64,000 nt of DNA from Bog-473 sp963745665 (lineage in GTDB: Bacteria; Actinomycetota; Acidimicrobiia; Acidimicrobiales; RAAP-2): contig CAVUYE010000001.1 in the NCBI GenBank assembly GCA_963745665.1, forward strand, positions 62,001 through 126,000, read 5' to 3'. Shown here in pieces: positions 8,646-17,228 of this stretch; position 1 is the stretch's first letter, and each line of letters begins with the position of its first letter. A program made the translations under genes and the position numbers. The notes under the pieces are model-generated. The model worked only from the letters and a program-made list of their open reading frames with translations, did no database searches and had not been told where the DNA came from.

Positions 8646-9386
8646 ATGAGCGACGAGGCCGGGCCGCTTGCGCTGGTGATCGGAGGCGGATCGGGCATCG
8701 GCGCCGCACTGGCCGACGCCTACCGGGCCCAAGGCACCAAGACGGTGACCTGGGACATTGCAGGCTCCCACGACGTCACGTGCGACGTGACCGAGCCCGA
8801 CGCCATCGACGACGCCGTCGGCGTGACCCGGATGCGGTGGGGCGTCCCGACCTTCATCACCGTGACGGCCGGCGTCGGGCACTCGGGGCTGCTGCGCGAG
8901 GCCGATGCCGACGCCTTCGACCGGGTGATGCGGGTCAACGCGCGTGGACCCTGGCTCTGCATGCGCGCCTGGGTCAGCGCGCTCGAGGAGCAGCGGATTC
9001 CCGGCTCGTTCGTGGCGGTGTCGAGCGTCAGCGCCCGGCTCGTCGACCGGTCCATGGGGCTCTACTGCGCCTCCAAGGCTGCACTGTCGATGCTGGTGCG
9101 GGTCGCCGCAACCGAGTGGGGCGAGCTCGGCATCAGGGTCAACGCGGTGGCACCCGGGGTGACGCGGACGCCCATGCTCGGGCCCTTGGTCAGCGGGGAG
9201 GAGTCACCGTGGCTATCCGGTGTGGCGGCGCGTACGGCACTCGGCCGGCTGGGCGAGGCCGACGACATCGCGCGCTCGATCATCGCCCTGCACGGCATGG
9301 AGTGGGTCACAGGCCAGGTCCTCGAGTGCGACGGTGGGCTGTCGCTGTACAGTCCGATCAACCCTCGCACGAGCAATCGCTCCTGA
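8646..9386 (+). CDS. short-chain dehydrogenase/reductase
   Basis: 246 residues, classical SDR. The cofactor motif GGGSGIG is at 13-19 and the catalytic Ser (about 127), Tyr140 and Lys144 (YCASK) are all present. The C-terminus has the usual VNAVAPGVTRTPM and GQVLECDGG segments. ATG 8646 follows a GGAAGGGAG ribosome site. A DxxG-type Asp after strand 2 (TWDIAG) suggests NAD preference. It is divergent from the Baeyer-Villiger monooxygenase, so alcohol-to-ketone oxidation feeding that enzyme is a reasonable inference. Confidence 0.9.
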   Translation: MSDEAGPLALVIGGGSGIGAALADAYRAQGTKTVTWDIAGSHDVTCDVTEPDAIDDAVGVTRMRWGVPTFITVTAGVGHSGLLREADADAFDRVMRVNARGPWLCMRAWVSALEEQRIPGSFVAVSSVSARLVDRSMGLYCASKAALSMLVRVAATEWGELGIRVNAVAPGVTRTPMLGPLVSGEESPWLSGVAARTALGRLGEADDIARSIIALHGMEWVTGQVLECDGGLSLYSPINPRTSNRS

Positions 9387-9433
9387 CGAGGACGTGGCCA
9401 ACTCTCTCCATCCATCGTCCGAGGATTCCGGTC

Positions 9434-10039
9434 ATGCCTGACCACAAGTACCGAGAGCGAATCACCGTGGCCTACGACGAGGCGCTCCACGGATTCGACG
9501 AGATCGGGCCGTCGATCTCGCAATGGGATCTGCCGACACCTTGCCGAGAGTGGACACTTCTCGACCTCTCCGGACATCTGCTCGCGATCGCTCGGTACTG
9601 GAACGGACTGCTGGACGCCGTCGAGGCTGGTGCGCATCGCACTGGGCTTCCCAGAGGTCGAGACCTCGCTGCGATGAATGCCCGAGATCTCCTCGACCTG
9701 ACCGACACCGATGGGCCTGGCCGCATGGAACTCTTCCTCAGCCTCGCCACCCTTCATCTGGATCGGGTCGAAGGAGCGGACTGGGAGGTGATTTTGGCCG
9801 AGTGGTCGGGCATCGGTCCTTTGACAATCGGCCAACACACCGGGGTGGCGATCGGTGAATGGCACGTGCACGTGTGGGACATGGCGCGGTCGCTCGGGAG
9901 AGATCACCGGCCGAACGACGCCTTAGTCGTGGCGCAAGGAAACCGGGTCCTCCGGGACATCTCTGTGGACAGAGATCCGTGGCTTGGCGTCCTCACAGCG
10001 TACGGAAGAGATCCCGAGTGGACGCCCATCGGTACCTGA
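9434..10039 (+). CDS. DinB-like / maleylpyruvate isomerase N-terminal domain protein
   Basis: 201 residues. Four-helix DinB-type fold inferred from WTLLDLSGHLLAIARYW near the N-terminus and GEWHVHVWDMARSLG near residue 155. The His/Glu/His residues would bind a metal. This is the pattern of actinobacterial mycothiol-dependent isomerase or transferase relatives. ATG 9434 follows the SDR by 47 bases on the same strand. No C-terminal sterol-carrier-like domain is present. Likely a thiol-dependent enzyme; substrate unknown. Confidence 0.75.
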   Translation: MPDHKYRERITVAYDEALHGFDEIGPSISQWDLPTPCREWTLLDLSGHLLAIARYWNGLLDAVEAGAHRTGLPRGRDLAAMNARDLLDLTDTDGPGRMELFLSLATLHLDRVEGADWEVILAEWSGIGPLTIGQHTGVAIGEWHVHVWDMARSLGRDHRPNDALVVAQGNRVLRDISVDRDPWLGVLTAYGRDPEWTPIGT

Positions 10040-10067
10040 GACGTAGCGACACCGCCTCCGCAATCGC

Positions 10068-10234
10068 TCATGCTGTCCGACGGGCCGTCCATACACGGGT
10101 CTGATACGGCACGGTCACAGGTCCACTGGCGAATGCATCCCGCCGGATCGACTCGACATCGGTCAGCAATCGAGTCCTGTCGGTGTCGGAGAGGTCGATG
10201 ACAATACGAGCGGTGCATGGCTCGGCGAGAGCGG
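10068..10234 (-). pseudogene. probable C-terminal remnant of a SAM methyltransferase
   Basis: About 55 codons read in one frame on the minus strand with a methyltransferase-like tail (DLSDTDRTRLLTDVESIRR, then GPVTVPYQTRVWTARR, then stop). Upstream the frame runs into the Rieske gene in an unrelated frame, so there is no N-terminal half. It looks like a truncated leftover. The resemblance is from memory of family C-termini and could be coincidental. Confidence 0.3.
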
Positions 10235-11291
10235 CTAGACCTGGATCCTCTCGAGGTCGCGCTGAGCCGGACCGTTGACGAGCTTGCCATCGGCGCTGAA
10301 GCGCGAGCCGTGACAGTGGCAATCCCACGTTTCGAGCGTGGCGTTCCACTGCACCGAACAGCCGAGGTGTGGGCACTTCTTCGAGAGCACGGTGACCTGG
10401 CCGGAGGCGTCACGGTAGCCGGCGATCTTTCGCCCTTTCTCCTCGACGATCGCGCCCTCCCCCGGCTTCAAGTCAGCAAGCGAGCGACCGACGGTGTGAA
10501 CGATGAGAACGTCGCGCTCGGCGCTGTGCGAGACGGTGTTCGGCACCGAGCCAAGCACGCGTCGCGCGCCGGCGAGCCGCTTGTTGCCCACCACGATGAG
10601 ATCGCTTCCGTCCTCACGGGCCAACCGGGCGATCGTCTTGCCCGGATCGCCGCTTGCGATCTTCTGCGGGAGATCGGGCTCTCCTAGGCGCTCTGCAATG
10701 TCTTTGAGCACGATCCTGCCCATGAGCTCGTCCCCGACGTGGGCGAGCGTGATGGTCGCGCCGAGTGCTCGGCCGACCGCAGCACCGAGATGAGCGGCAT
10801 GGGCGGCCGTGGGCGAACCATCGGTTGCGATCAAGACGGAGCGGTAGCGAACAGCCTGGCGCTCAACGGCGTTCGTTTCACGCGAGTGGTTCCCCGTGCG
10901 CACGATCAGCACGCTGCACGGAGCCGAATGTGAGATTCGGTCTGGAACTCCGCCTAGCGGTAGCCGTCCTCCCGCTCCCATGCCGACGTCGCCGATTACG
11001 ATCAGCTCGGCGTTGACGCGCTCGTGCGAACTCGACCAGCGCTGCCGCCGGCTCTCCTTCCACCACCTCGCTCCAAGCACCGATGCCCGCCGCCTTCACT
11101 CGGGCACGCGTTTCGTTGACTGCCTCCTCGGCCGCCAGCTTCGAGCCCGCGCTCCCGTCGAATGCCGAGACGACGACGAGCTGCCCGCCGGTAGCGTGCG
11201 CGAGCATCGCCGCGGCGTCCTCAGCGACCCGAGCGGTCGCGGAACCGTCGGTGCCGAGAAGAATAGTTTGAAACACGACCAGGTCGTCCAT
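10235..11291 (-). pseudogene. frameshifted universal stress protein tandem fused to a Rieske domain
   Basis: Reading from ATG 11291, a first UspA domain (MDDLVVFQTILLGTDGSATA) continues to EGEPAAALVEFA. The frame then breaks near 11012-11035, and the sequence resumes one frame over with NAELIVIGDVGMGAGGR. A second UspA domain (SVLIATDGSPTAAHAA, with GNKRLAGARRVLGSVPNTVS) follows. The C-terminus is a Rieske [2Fe-2S] domain with both ligand loops intact: CPHLGC (10358-10375) and CHCHG (10307-10321). The restored protein would be about 352 residues. One extra base explains the break. The stress-protein/redox-centre fusion is unusual; it may couple ATP binding or stress sensing to electron transfer. 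A membrane protein gene lies 10 bases upstream. Confidence 0.75.
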
Positions 11292-11301
11292 GTGCGCCTC
11301 C

Positions 11302-11768
11302 TCAGAACGGCCGCCAGATCATTAGGTAAACGATGAACAGGAGCCCAACCGTCCCCACCCACAGGCTCAGCAATGACACCGGCGAGTCGACCAGCTGCTC
11401 GATCTCCCTCGGGCCAACGGCCGTCCCTCCGCCCTGAGCAATCGCCATCGCCCGGCGCAGCCGGCGAAAGTACGGCCTGGTCAGCGCCCACATGAAGACC
11501 ATTTCGGCGAGAAACACGCCGAGGGCCACGCTGATCCAGGCCTGGCTCCACCAGTGACCGTCAAATCCAGCGCCGACTCCGCCCAGCAGCAGAAGGAAGG
11601 TCGAGATGTAGAACGCCTTGGTTGTGGACGCGGAGAGATCGAGAAGCGTGCGTAGCCGCTCGGGCTCGCGCTCTCTGCGCACCGCGAGGGTCATCCACGT
11701 GCTGCCCCGTGCGCCAGCACGAATCCGAGCACACGCACGACGTGAATGAAAACCCACAAGTTGTACAA
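11302..11768 (-). pseudogene. frameshifted small integral membrane protein (DUF2269-like)
   Basis: The N-terminal piece reads LYNLWVFIHVVRVLGFVLAHG from a TTG at 11768. After a one-base loss at a G run near 11701, the frame continues TWMTLAVRREREPERLRTLL and three more hydrophobic segments. The order (helix, HG turn, RRERE segment, LDLS, then two to three helices) matches a family of actinobacterial membrane proteins I recall as DUF2269; the family name is uncertain. The intact protein would be ~155 residues with four membrane helices. It precedes the stress-protein/Rieske gene by 10 bases, so the two probably form an operon. Confidence 0.55.
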
Positions 11769-12073
11769 ATCGAGATTCCTGCCGGACGTGCTCGCCTGCG
11801 GCAACGATCGTATACGGCCAGATGACGTGGTGGGTCTGTCGGGTGAGCATCGCAAGCGGATGCGACTTCGCTGGTCCTGGTGGCCTACTCTCCCTCGTGC
11901 CGTGGCGGACCTCACTGACCCGCACAGGCTGACACCTATCCGATGGCTTGAGAGATGGACGGCAGCGAAGGGAATAATCGGGGCGTATTCAGTGATCGGA
12001 AAGGTTCAGGTGACTGACCCATACGCCGGGACAGGGAGCAACAGCCGGGGCCGCAGGGATCTGGGTCGAACGC
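11769..12073. other. intergenic stretch with no recognised gene
   Basis: About 305 bases between the membrane protein start and the 3' end of a methyltransferase gene. Open frames here are short and show no recognisable domain. It should hold the promoter of the minus-strand stress-protein operon, but no convincing -35/-10 pair was found. Confidence 0.4.
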
Positions 12074-12775
12074 CTACGTGGCGGTCACTTCGGATCGACT
12101 GAACACCACCCAGCTTCCCCATAGAGCTTCGCTCTCTACTGCTGACCATTTCGAGTCGGGCGCTGCGCCAACCAATGCATCCCACATGTCCACGGTCGGC
12201 AGATAATACGGAGCACCCTGCCCGAGAGCGTTGGACCAGATCACGGCGCCCTCAGAGGCCAGCAGCCTCACTACTTCCTCAGCGAAGAGCGGCGCGTCTC
12301 CGATGACGATCACTGTGAACGCGCTCTCGGGGAATGGGAGGGTGCTTGCGTCGGCTTGAACCTGACGTCCCGTACGCTGGCGCAGCATCATCTTCATCGA
12401 GAGGTCGACGCAGAGGACGTCGTGCCAGACTTCTTGGAGATAGGACGTCAAGACGCCCGTTCCACTTCCGACCTCCAGGCACCGCCCAGTAGCGGGAACC
12501 CCTCCACGATGGAGGGCATCGACAAGCGGCGCCGCCCGATAGCCCCCTCGTTCATCCACCCAGGTCTCTGCCATCGCGTCGAACACATCGGCTGTGATTT
12601 TGGCGAGCTCGGGGGTCCAGGATGAGGGGTCGTTGAGAACTTGGCCCATCAACCGTTGATTGTCCGCTGCCTCTGGCCGAACGGGCTTCCCATCCGGCGC
12701 ATCGACCATTCGTGGAAGCACGCTGATGTCCCGGATCACCCTCCCGAGTATGGCGCTGTCGCCGGAGGCAGCCAA
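12074..12775 (-). CDS. class I SAM-dependent methyltransferase
   Basis: Up to 233 residues. Motif I is CLEVGSGTGVLTSYL, followed by acidic strand-2 end VLCVDLS and a QADASTLPFPESAF motif II region, typical of type 11 methyltransferases. Start is uncertain: a TTG at 12775 opens the frame, but ATG at 12709 (MVDAPDGK) is as plausible. Substrate unknown; small molecule methylation is most likely. It is divergent from the DHFR-like gene at 12929. Confidence 0.8.
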   Translation of the reverse strand: MAASGDSAILGRVIRDISVLPRMVDAPDGKPVRPEAADNQRLMGQVLNDPSSWTPELAKITADVFDAMAETWVDERGGYRAAPLVDALHRGGVPATGRCLEVGSGTGVLTSYLQEVWHDVLCVDLSMKMMLRQRTGRQVQADASTLPFPESAFTVIVIGDAPLFAEEVVRLLASEGAVIWSNALGQGAPYYLPTVDMWDALVGAAPDSKWSAVESEALWGSWVVFSRSEVTAT

Positions 12776-12928
12776 GTAGGACGGCCGGGCGAGGTCATAC
12801 TCGTCGGCGGCCGAATCAAACTATCTCACCGGACCATCGTTGCACCCGCTGTCCAAGGTCCCCGGGGCAGTTACCATCGCAACTCCGGGATGCGGTCAGA
12901 ATCTATGGACCACGTAGTCTGCATTGAC

Positions 12929-13555
12929 ATGAAGCTCACCGTGCAGACGTTCCTGACCCTTGACGGCGTGATGCAGGCTCCCGGTGGACCTGCAGAAGAT
13001 CCGAGTGACGGGTTCACCCACGGCGGCTGGCAGGCGCCATTCTCCGACCCGGCTGCCGGCGAATTCGTCATGGAGCTCAACAGCCATGCCAGCGCGTTCC
13101 TGCTCGGTCGCAGGACCTTCGACATCTTCCGCGGCCACTGGCCAGATGAAACCGACGCCGCCAACCCCATCGCCACGTCGATCAACTCACTGCCCAAGCA
13201 CGTTGTGTCCAACTCGCTCAGCGAAGCCAATACCTCATGGCGCGGCGAGCACCCCGACACCGCTCGTCTCGTAACCGGCGACGTCGTCGCATCAGTTCAG
13301 GCGCTGAAGACTGAACCCGGCGACGAGCTACAGATCTGGGGAAGCGGCGATTTGCTCCAGACGTTGTTGCAGCATGATCTCGTCGATCTCTTCCGCCTGA
13401 TCACCTTCCCGGTCGTGCTCGGTTCTGGCCGCCGCCTGTTCAACAACGGCATTCTCTCCGTGACGATGCGCCCTGTCGAGCTCACCGTTACCGACGTTGG
13501 CATCGTCCTCGGCACCTACGAGCCGATTGGACCGGTTGGGCACGGTGAGATGTAA
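12929..13555 (+). CDS. dihydrofolate reductase-like (RibD C-terminal family) protein
   Basis: 208 residues. The start MKLTVQTFLTLDGVMQAPGG and the motifs FLLGRRTFDIFRGHW, QIWGSGDLLQTL and FPVVLGSGRRLF are those of RibD_C/DHFR-fold proteins. These bind NADPH, and most of the actinobacterial small members have no assigned substrate. ATG 12929 is chosen because the family starts with this exact segment; the frame is open upstream without homology. Not a canonical folA or ribD: the deaminase domain is absent. Confidence 0.85.
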   Translation: MKLTVQTFLTLDGVMQAPGGPAEDPSDGFTHGGWQAPFSDPAAGEFVMELNSHASAFLLGRRTFDIFRGHWPDETDAANPIATSINSLPKHVVSNSLSEANTSWRGEHPDTARLVTGDVVASVQALKTEPGDELQIWGSGDLLQTLLQHDLVDLFRLITFPVVLGSGRRLFNNGILSVTMRPVELTVTDVGIVLGTYEPIGPVGHGEM

Positions 13556-13730
13556 CGGGCGGGCGAACCCGTTCGCCTCGTGCGCCGCATCCAGGTTGGC
13601 AGGCAGCCGTGTGCCGTACTCGTTCCCTACAAGCACAAGAGCGTCCGGGCGAACGGGTGCTCAGAGTTCCAACCCAAGCTCGACTCTTGGAGACGGCAAG
13701 ACACCCATCGATTCTGGCACTCTGGTTGGA

Positions 13731-14174
13731 GTGTTCGAGCACTTCACCGACGCCACGCGCCGGATCCTCGTCAAGGCGCAGGAGGAAGCACAGCGCCTGC
13801 ACGACAGCTCGATCGATCCAGAGCATCTCCTCTTGGGCCTCTTGCGAGAAGATGGGTGCATAGCCACCCAGGCACTGTCGGACACTGGCGTTGACTACGA
13901 CCGAGCTCGTGAGGTCGTTGAGAGCGGCAAAGGCCAATCAGATGACTGGAACTCAGGCCGGCAACCGTTGTCCCAGGCCACCAAGAGAGTCATTGAGAGG
14001 TCAGTGCACATATCGTGGGCTCGAGCGGACGGCGGAGTCGATACGGAGGACCTATTCGCCGCACTTCTCGAACAGGAAGATGAGACGACAGAGGCTGTCT
14101 TGGCCGGGCTGGATGTCACTCCGGAAGAGCTGATGCAGAGAGTCGACGCGTTGCTGGCCGAACGCAATCAGTAG
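13731..14174 (+). CDS. Clp amino-terminal repeat protein (ClpC-N-like)
   Basis: 147 residues made of two Clp N repeats: FEHFTDATRRILVKAQEEAQ with IDPEHLLLGLLREDGC, then QPLSQATKRVIERSVHISW with TEDLFAALLEQED. No AAA+ domain follows, so it is a stand-alone adaptor-like or substrate-recognition module rather than an unfoldase. Start GTG 13731 fits the conserved MFxHFTD beginning. It may compete with or modulate ClpC. The gene starts 175 bases after the DHFR-like gene on the same strand. Confidence 0.85.
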   Translation: MFEHFTDATRRILVKAQEEAQRLHDSSIDPEHLLLGLLREDGCIATQALSDTGVDYDRAREVVESGKGQSDDWNSGRQPLSQATKRVIERSVHISWARADGGVDTEDLFAALLEQEDETTEAVLAGLDVTPEELMQRVDALLAERNQ

Positions 14175-14203
14175 TCCACCCCGGACAGGCATACACTCCG
14201 ACA

Positions 14204-14443
14204 GTGGGCCCACTCCTTGCTTTCTCCCACAGCGCAAGTGTCACCGTTGCCGAGGTCTCGTTCCTGCTCCTCTTGATCGCCGGCATCTGGATTGCGGTGG
14301 CGTGGCTCATGGAGGACAGGGGTGGCGAGACTCGGAGCTGGAACCTGCAAAAGGTCAGGATGGTCGTTGCCGGTGTCCTCATCGCGGGCGCGGGACTGCT
14401 TCTCATCATCGCGACGCACTGGGGACACTTGTTCGGCCAGTAA
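14204..14443 (+). CDS. small membrane protein, two transmembrane helices
   Basis: 79 residues from GTG 14204. Two hydrophobic segments are clear: VSFLLLLIAGIWIAVAWL and VVAGVLIAGAGLLLIIA, joined by a polar loop EDRGGETRSWNLQ. No recognised family. It lies 29 bases after the Clp-N gene, so it may be co-transcribed with it. Confidence 0.6.
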   Translation: MGPLLAFSHSASVTVAEVSFLLLLIAGIWIAVAWLMEDRGGETRSWNLQKVRMVVAGVLIAGAGLLLIIATHWGHLFGQ

Positions 14444-14451
14444 GACCCTCG

Positions 14452-14910
14452 TTACGTCCCGATTGATGAGAACAGTTCGCGGGCCAACTCTGCGACTTGC
14501 TCTACGTCTTCAGGGTCAGGCAGCGGCCCCTCTGCGAACATCGCCACTTGAAGGGTGGGCCCGTACGCCCCGAAGGTTGCCATTTGGGCTGCCGTCACCG
14601 GCTGAATCACGAAGTGGATGTGCACGGGATGGCCGCCGGCATGAGACCAGAGGCAGTTGTACACCTGCTCGCCCCCAACGAGCGTGCGGGCGACGACCGA
14701 GGTCTGGCGCAGGAGCGGGCCGAGCTCTTCCGCCTCGTCCACCGTGAGATCGGCCACCGATGTGACGTGACGCTCCGGTTTCACGATCAGGGTCCCCAGT
14801 CCGAGCGGACCGATGCAGTGCTCGACACACCAGTGTCTTGTCCGGTGGATCAGACCGCCCGGCAGTGGTTTGCGGCCGTTCGACAGGTCGCACGCCAGAC
14901 ACACCTCCAT
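14452..14910 (-). CDS. HIT-family nucleotide hydrolase-like protein
   Basis: 152 residues from ATG 14910. CLACDLSNGRKPLPGG at the N-terminus carries a CxxC, and IHRTRHWCVEHCIGPLGLGT and VKPERHVTSVADL are typical of a HIT subfamily. The active-site strand reads HPVHIHFVIQP, so the HxHxH triad is spaced unusually, with Pro-Val in front of HIH. Members cleave dinucleoside polyphosphates or nucleotide-linked phosphoramidates. The upstream extension of the frame is unrelated. Confidence 0.8.
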   Translation of the reverse strand: MEVCLACDLSNGRKPLPGGLIHRTRHWCVEHCIGPLGLGTLIVKPERHVTSVADLTVDEAEELGPLLRQTSVVARTLVGGEQVYNCLWSHAGGHPVHIHFVIQPVTAAQMATFGAYGPTLQVAMFAEGPLPDPEDVEQVAELARELFSSIGT

Positions 14911-15087
14911 ATCCCTAGTGTTCCATGTCGGCGTTCGGTAGCACCGCGACGGAACGGCGGTCACACCCGGGCGGCTGTGGGATGGGACGTAGGATCCAAG
15001 AGTGGCAGCGCACGGCAATCGCGTTGGATGCGACCAGGAAGGTTGCGGACGCCCCCGGCACACCGACATCTGGGAGATCCAGGAGAC

Positions 15088-15588
15088 ATGAAAGCCTCTG
15101 GCTCTCGGAGTGCTCCCGTCGCGGTGACGGTGGCGGAGGTCATCGCCCAATTCCGGCTGCTCCACAATGAGCTGCGATTCGTCGTCTCCAATCACAGCGA
15201 TGAGCCACTCAATTGGGTGCCCTGCCCGGGTGCGAACTCGGTCGCAACGATCATCACCCACACGCTCGGCTCCGAGGCGGAGACCTTGCGCGCCGTAGCC
15301 GGAGAACCCTCGCCACGGGTGCGAGACGCGGAGTTTCAAATGGGGAGACAGAGCAAGCCTGCTTTGGTTGACCAGATCGAAACAGCCGATGCCCTCCTCG
15401 AGCTTCTGGGTCCCGCGTTGACAGATGACCGGGGCACAGCTCTTGTGAGCCTTCCGACGCTGTCCAGCGATGATCGTCGGTCGGGTATTGCATGGCTCAT
15501 CGGGAACCTTGGCCATGCCCGAGAACACATGGGCCATCTCAGACTGACGATTCAGCTCTCCGAGGTTGACGGTACCGCTCACGCTTGA
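15088..15588 (+). CDS. DinB-superfamily protein
   Basis: 166 residues. ATG 15088 follows an AGGAGA ribosome site by one base, which is close; no better start is visible. The helices include VTVAEVIAQFRLLHNELRF, a WVPCPGANSVATIITHTLGS segment with the first His, and IGNLGHAREHMGHLRLT at the C-terminus giving HxxxH. These fit the metal-binding DinB four-helix fold. Function unknown; may be a thiol-dependent enzyme. Confidence 0.75.
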   Translation: MKASGSRSAPVAVTVAEVIAQFRLLHNELRFVVSNHSDEPLNWVPCPGANSVATIITHTLGSEAETLRAVAGEPSPRVRDAEFQMGRQSKPALVDQIETADALLELLGPALTDDRGTALVSLPTLSSDDRRSGIAWLIGNLGHAREHMGHLRLTIQLSEVDGTAHA

Positions 15589-15616
15589 GGGTGACGGGAG
15601 CCTAGGTCTGCACCTC

Positions 15617-15937
15617 TCAGCCTGCGGGCGGGCGGAAGGGCACGTCTCGCTTTGCCGCTTCGTCGATCTCGCTCGGCGTCAGCAGCACGACCGTGCGCGA
15701 GCTGATCGTTCCGCTCCCGTTGACCGCCATCTGGACCGCGGCCACCGTCGCGTTGTCCGGCAAGTCCGCGACGATGAAGGCGTCGGTGTCACCAAAGGCG
15801 AAGTAGAAGCATTCGAGCGTGCCCCCCAGGCCCTCAATGAGCGCCTTCGTGGCCGCCACGCGGGCAGAGCCCCCTTCGGATCTCAATCCTTTGATCGCAT
15901 CGGCGGTATAGCTCGCCTCGACCAGGTACTTCGGCAT
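15617..15937 (-). CDS. GYD-domain protein
   Basis: 106 residues. The start MPKYLVEASYTADAIKGL and the motifs FGDTDAFIVADLPDN and AVNGSGTISSRTVVLLTP are those of the GYD family of small ferredoxin-like-fold proteins. ATG 15937 is chosen for the GGAGG eight bases upstream; an in-frame GTG two codons earlier is less likely. Biochemical role unknown. Converges with the DinB gene. Confidence 0.88.
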   Translation of the reverse strand: MPKYLVEASYTADAIKGLRSEGGSARVAATKALIEGLGGTLECFYFAFGDTDAFIVADLPDNATVAAVQMAVNGSGTISSRTVVLLTPSEIDEAAKRDVPFRPPAG

Positions 15938-16024
15938 GTCCACGCCCTCCTTGCCATCGTCTTGGATCCCGCCAGGCGATCGTACCGGAGCGACCCGATC
16001 TTTCGTCAGCGAAAACCGTCGACG

Positions 16025-17095
16025 TCATGAGCTCTCGAGGAGCGAGTTGATCCTGTCGTTGAGCGCAGTTTGATTCGCGACATGGACGTACACCTCGGGC
16101 GGAAGGCCCAGGCCGGACCCCCAGGACAGTCCACCTTGGCTGTTGATGACCGCTGCGCCGCCCTGACCCAGTTCGACGAAACTGCCCGGAGCACCATCGA
16201 CCGCGTACAGCAACGTGGGACCGTCCCAGTCACCGTCTCCCGGTGGCCCGCAATGAAAGAGCTTTGTGTAGACGATGCGCATCGGGTTCTTCGGGGGCAC
16301 AGTGGTGCAGAGTGTGCCACCCACTTTCGTGTCGATACCTGTGAACCCGTCGACCCAGGCGATCGCCGTCGGCCAGCCCTGCGTACCGACCAACCTTGTG
16401 GTGGCGGCGATGTCCAGACGCTCGTTGGTGAACGGAGGACCCCCCGTCGGGAAGAGCCCGTCTTCGATCACGAGCCGTTTCACCTTGGTCGTCACGAGCG
16501 CCCGTCCCGACAGCGAACTGCCCTGACCCGGACCGGAACGAAGCAGACCGGCCAGGTTCGTGTCGCCGCCGAGAGCGACAACCGTCACGCTGTGGTTCGG
16601 CTGGCCCGCCAACAGGCGACGGTAGAGAGGCACCGCCGGCTGCGCCTGCGAGCTGTTCCGGATGGCGTGCGGCAGCTCCTCCGCCAGGACATCGCTGTAC
16701 CCGTGTGGGGCCGTATTGGCGGAGGTATCGACCACCACGCCGACCGGAATGCTGCTGTGTCCGTAGGCCGTATCGATGGCATCGAGAGCAGCGGCGGCCA
16801 CCGGGTTCCGAATATCGGACATGACGGCGAGGATCTTGACGTCGCCCCGTTGCTGCAGGACATTAGCCATCCCCAACGCCGTGGCGTCGTCCCACCAGAG
16901 GGAAAGGTCGGTGTCGATGATGATGCGTTGCGGACCCCCGTTGGCCGTGGCGGCGGATGCAGGCGCCGGCGCTGTGAAGCCGAAGAGACCGGCGGCGACA
17001 GTGAGCGCGAGGAACAGCACCGCAGAGGAACGGTTCCGCGGGCTCGATCCCCCAGTTCGCGATCGGAGCGCCGGTCGCCTGACTCTCCTCCGCAC
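16025..17095 (-). CDS. secreted inosine/uridine-preferring nucleoside hydrolase-like protein
   Basis: About 356 residues from GTG 17095 (start uncertain). A basic segment and a hydrophobic signal (AVLFLALTVAAGLFGF, ending near SAATA) indicate export. The mature start RIIIDTDLSLWWDDATALGM carries the calcium-binding DTD...DD motif of nucleoside hydrolases, but with two extra residues compared with the usual DTDPGxDD. VVALGGDTNLAGLL matches the conserved mid-domain. It would cleave N-glycosidic bonds of nucleosides outside the cell for salvage; the altered motif leaves activity uncertain. Confidence 0.75.
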   Translation of the reverse strand: MRRRVRRPALRSRTGGSSPRNRSSAVLFLALTVAAGLFGFTAPAPASAATANGGPQRIIIDTDLSLWWDDATALGMANVLQQRGDVKILAVMSDIRNPVAAAALDAIDTAYGHSSIPVGVVVDTSANTAPHGYSDVLAEELPHAIRNSSQAQPAVPLYRRLLAGQPNHSVTVVALGGDTNLAGLLRSGPGQGSSLSGRALVTTKVKRLVIEDGLFPTGGPPFTNERLDIAATTRLVGTQGWPTAIAWVDGFTGIDTKVGGTLCTTVPPKNPMRIVYTKLFHCGPPGDGDWDGPTLLYAVDGAPGSFVELGQGGAAVINSQGGLSWGSGLGLPPEVYVHVANQTALNDRINSLLESS

Positions 17096-17228
17096 CCCGC
17101 CTGTACAGCGCTCGACCACACGTCTCAAACTAGCGGGGGGCGCGTTGACGAAGGGGGGCTGTCGTGAAGGGCTCGACCTCAGGCGGGTGGATGTTGCCGC
17201 ACGCGCCGAGCCGTGGTTCCATGTGCAC

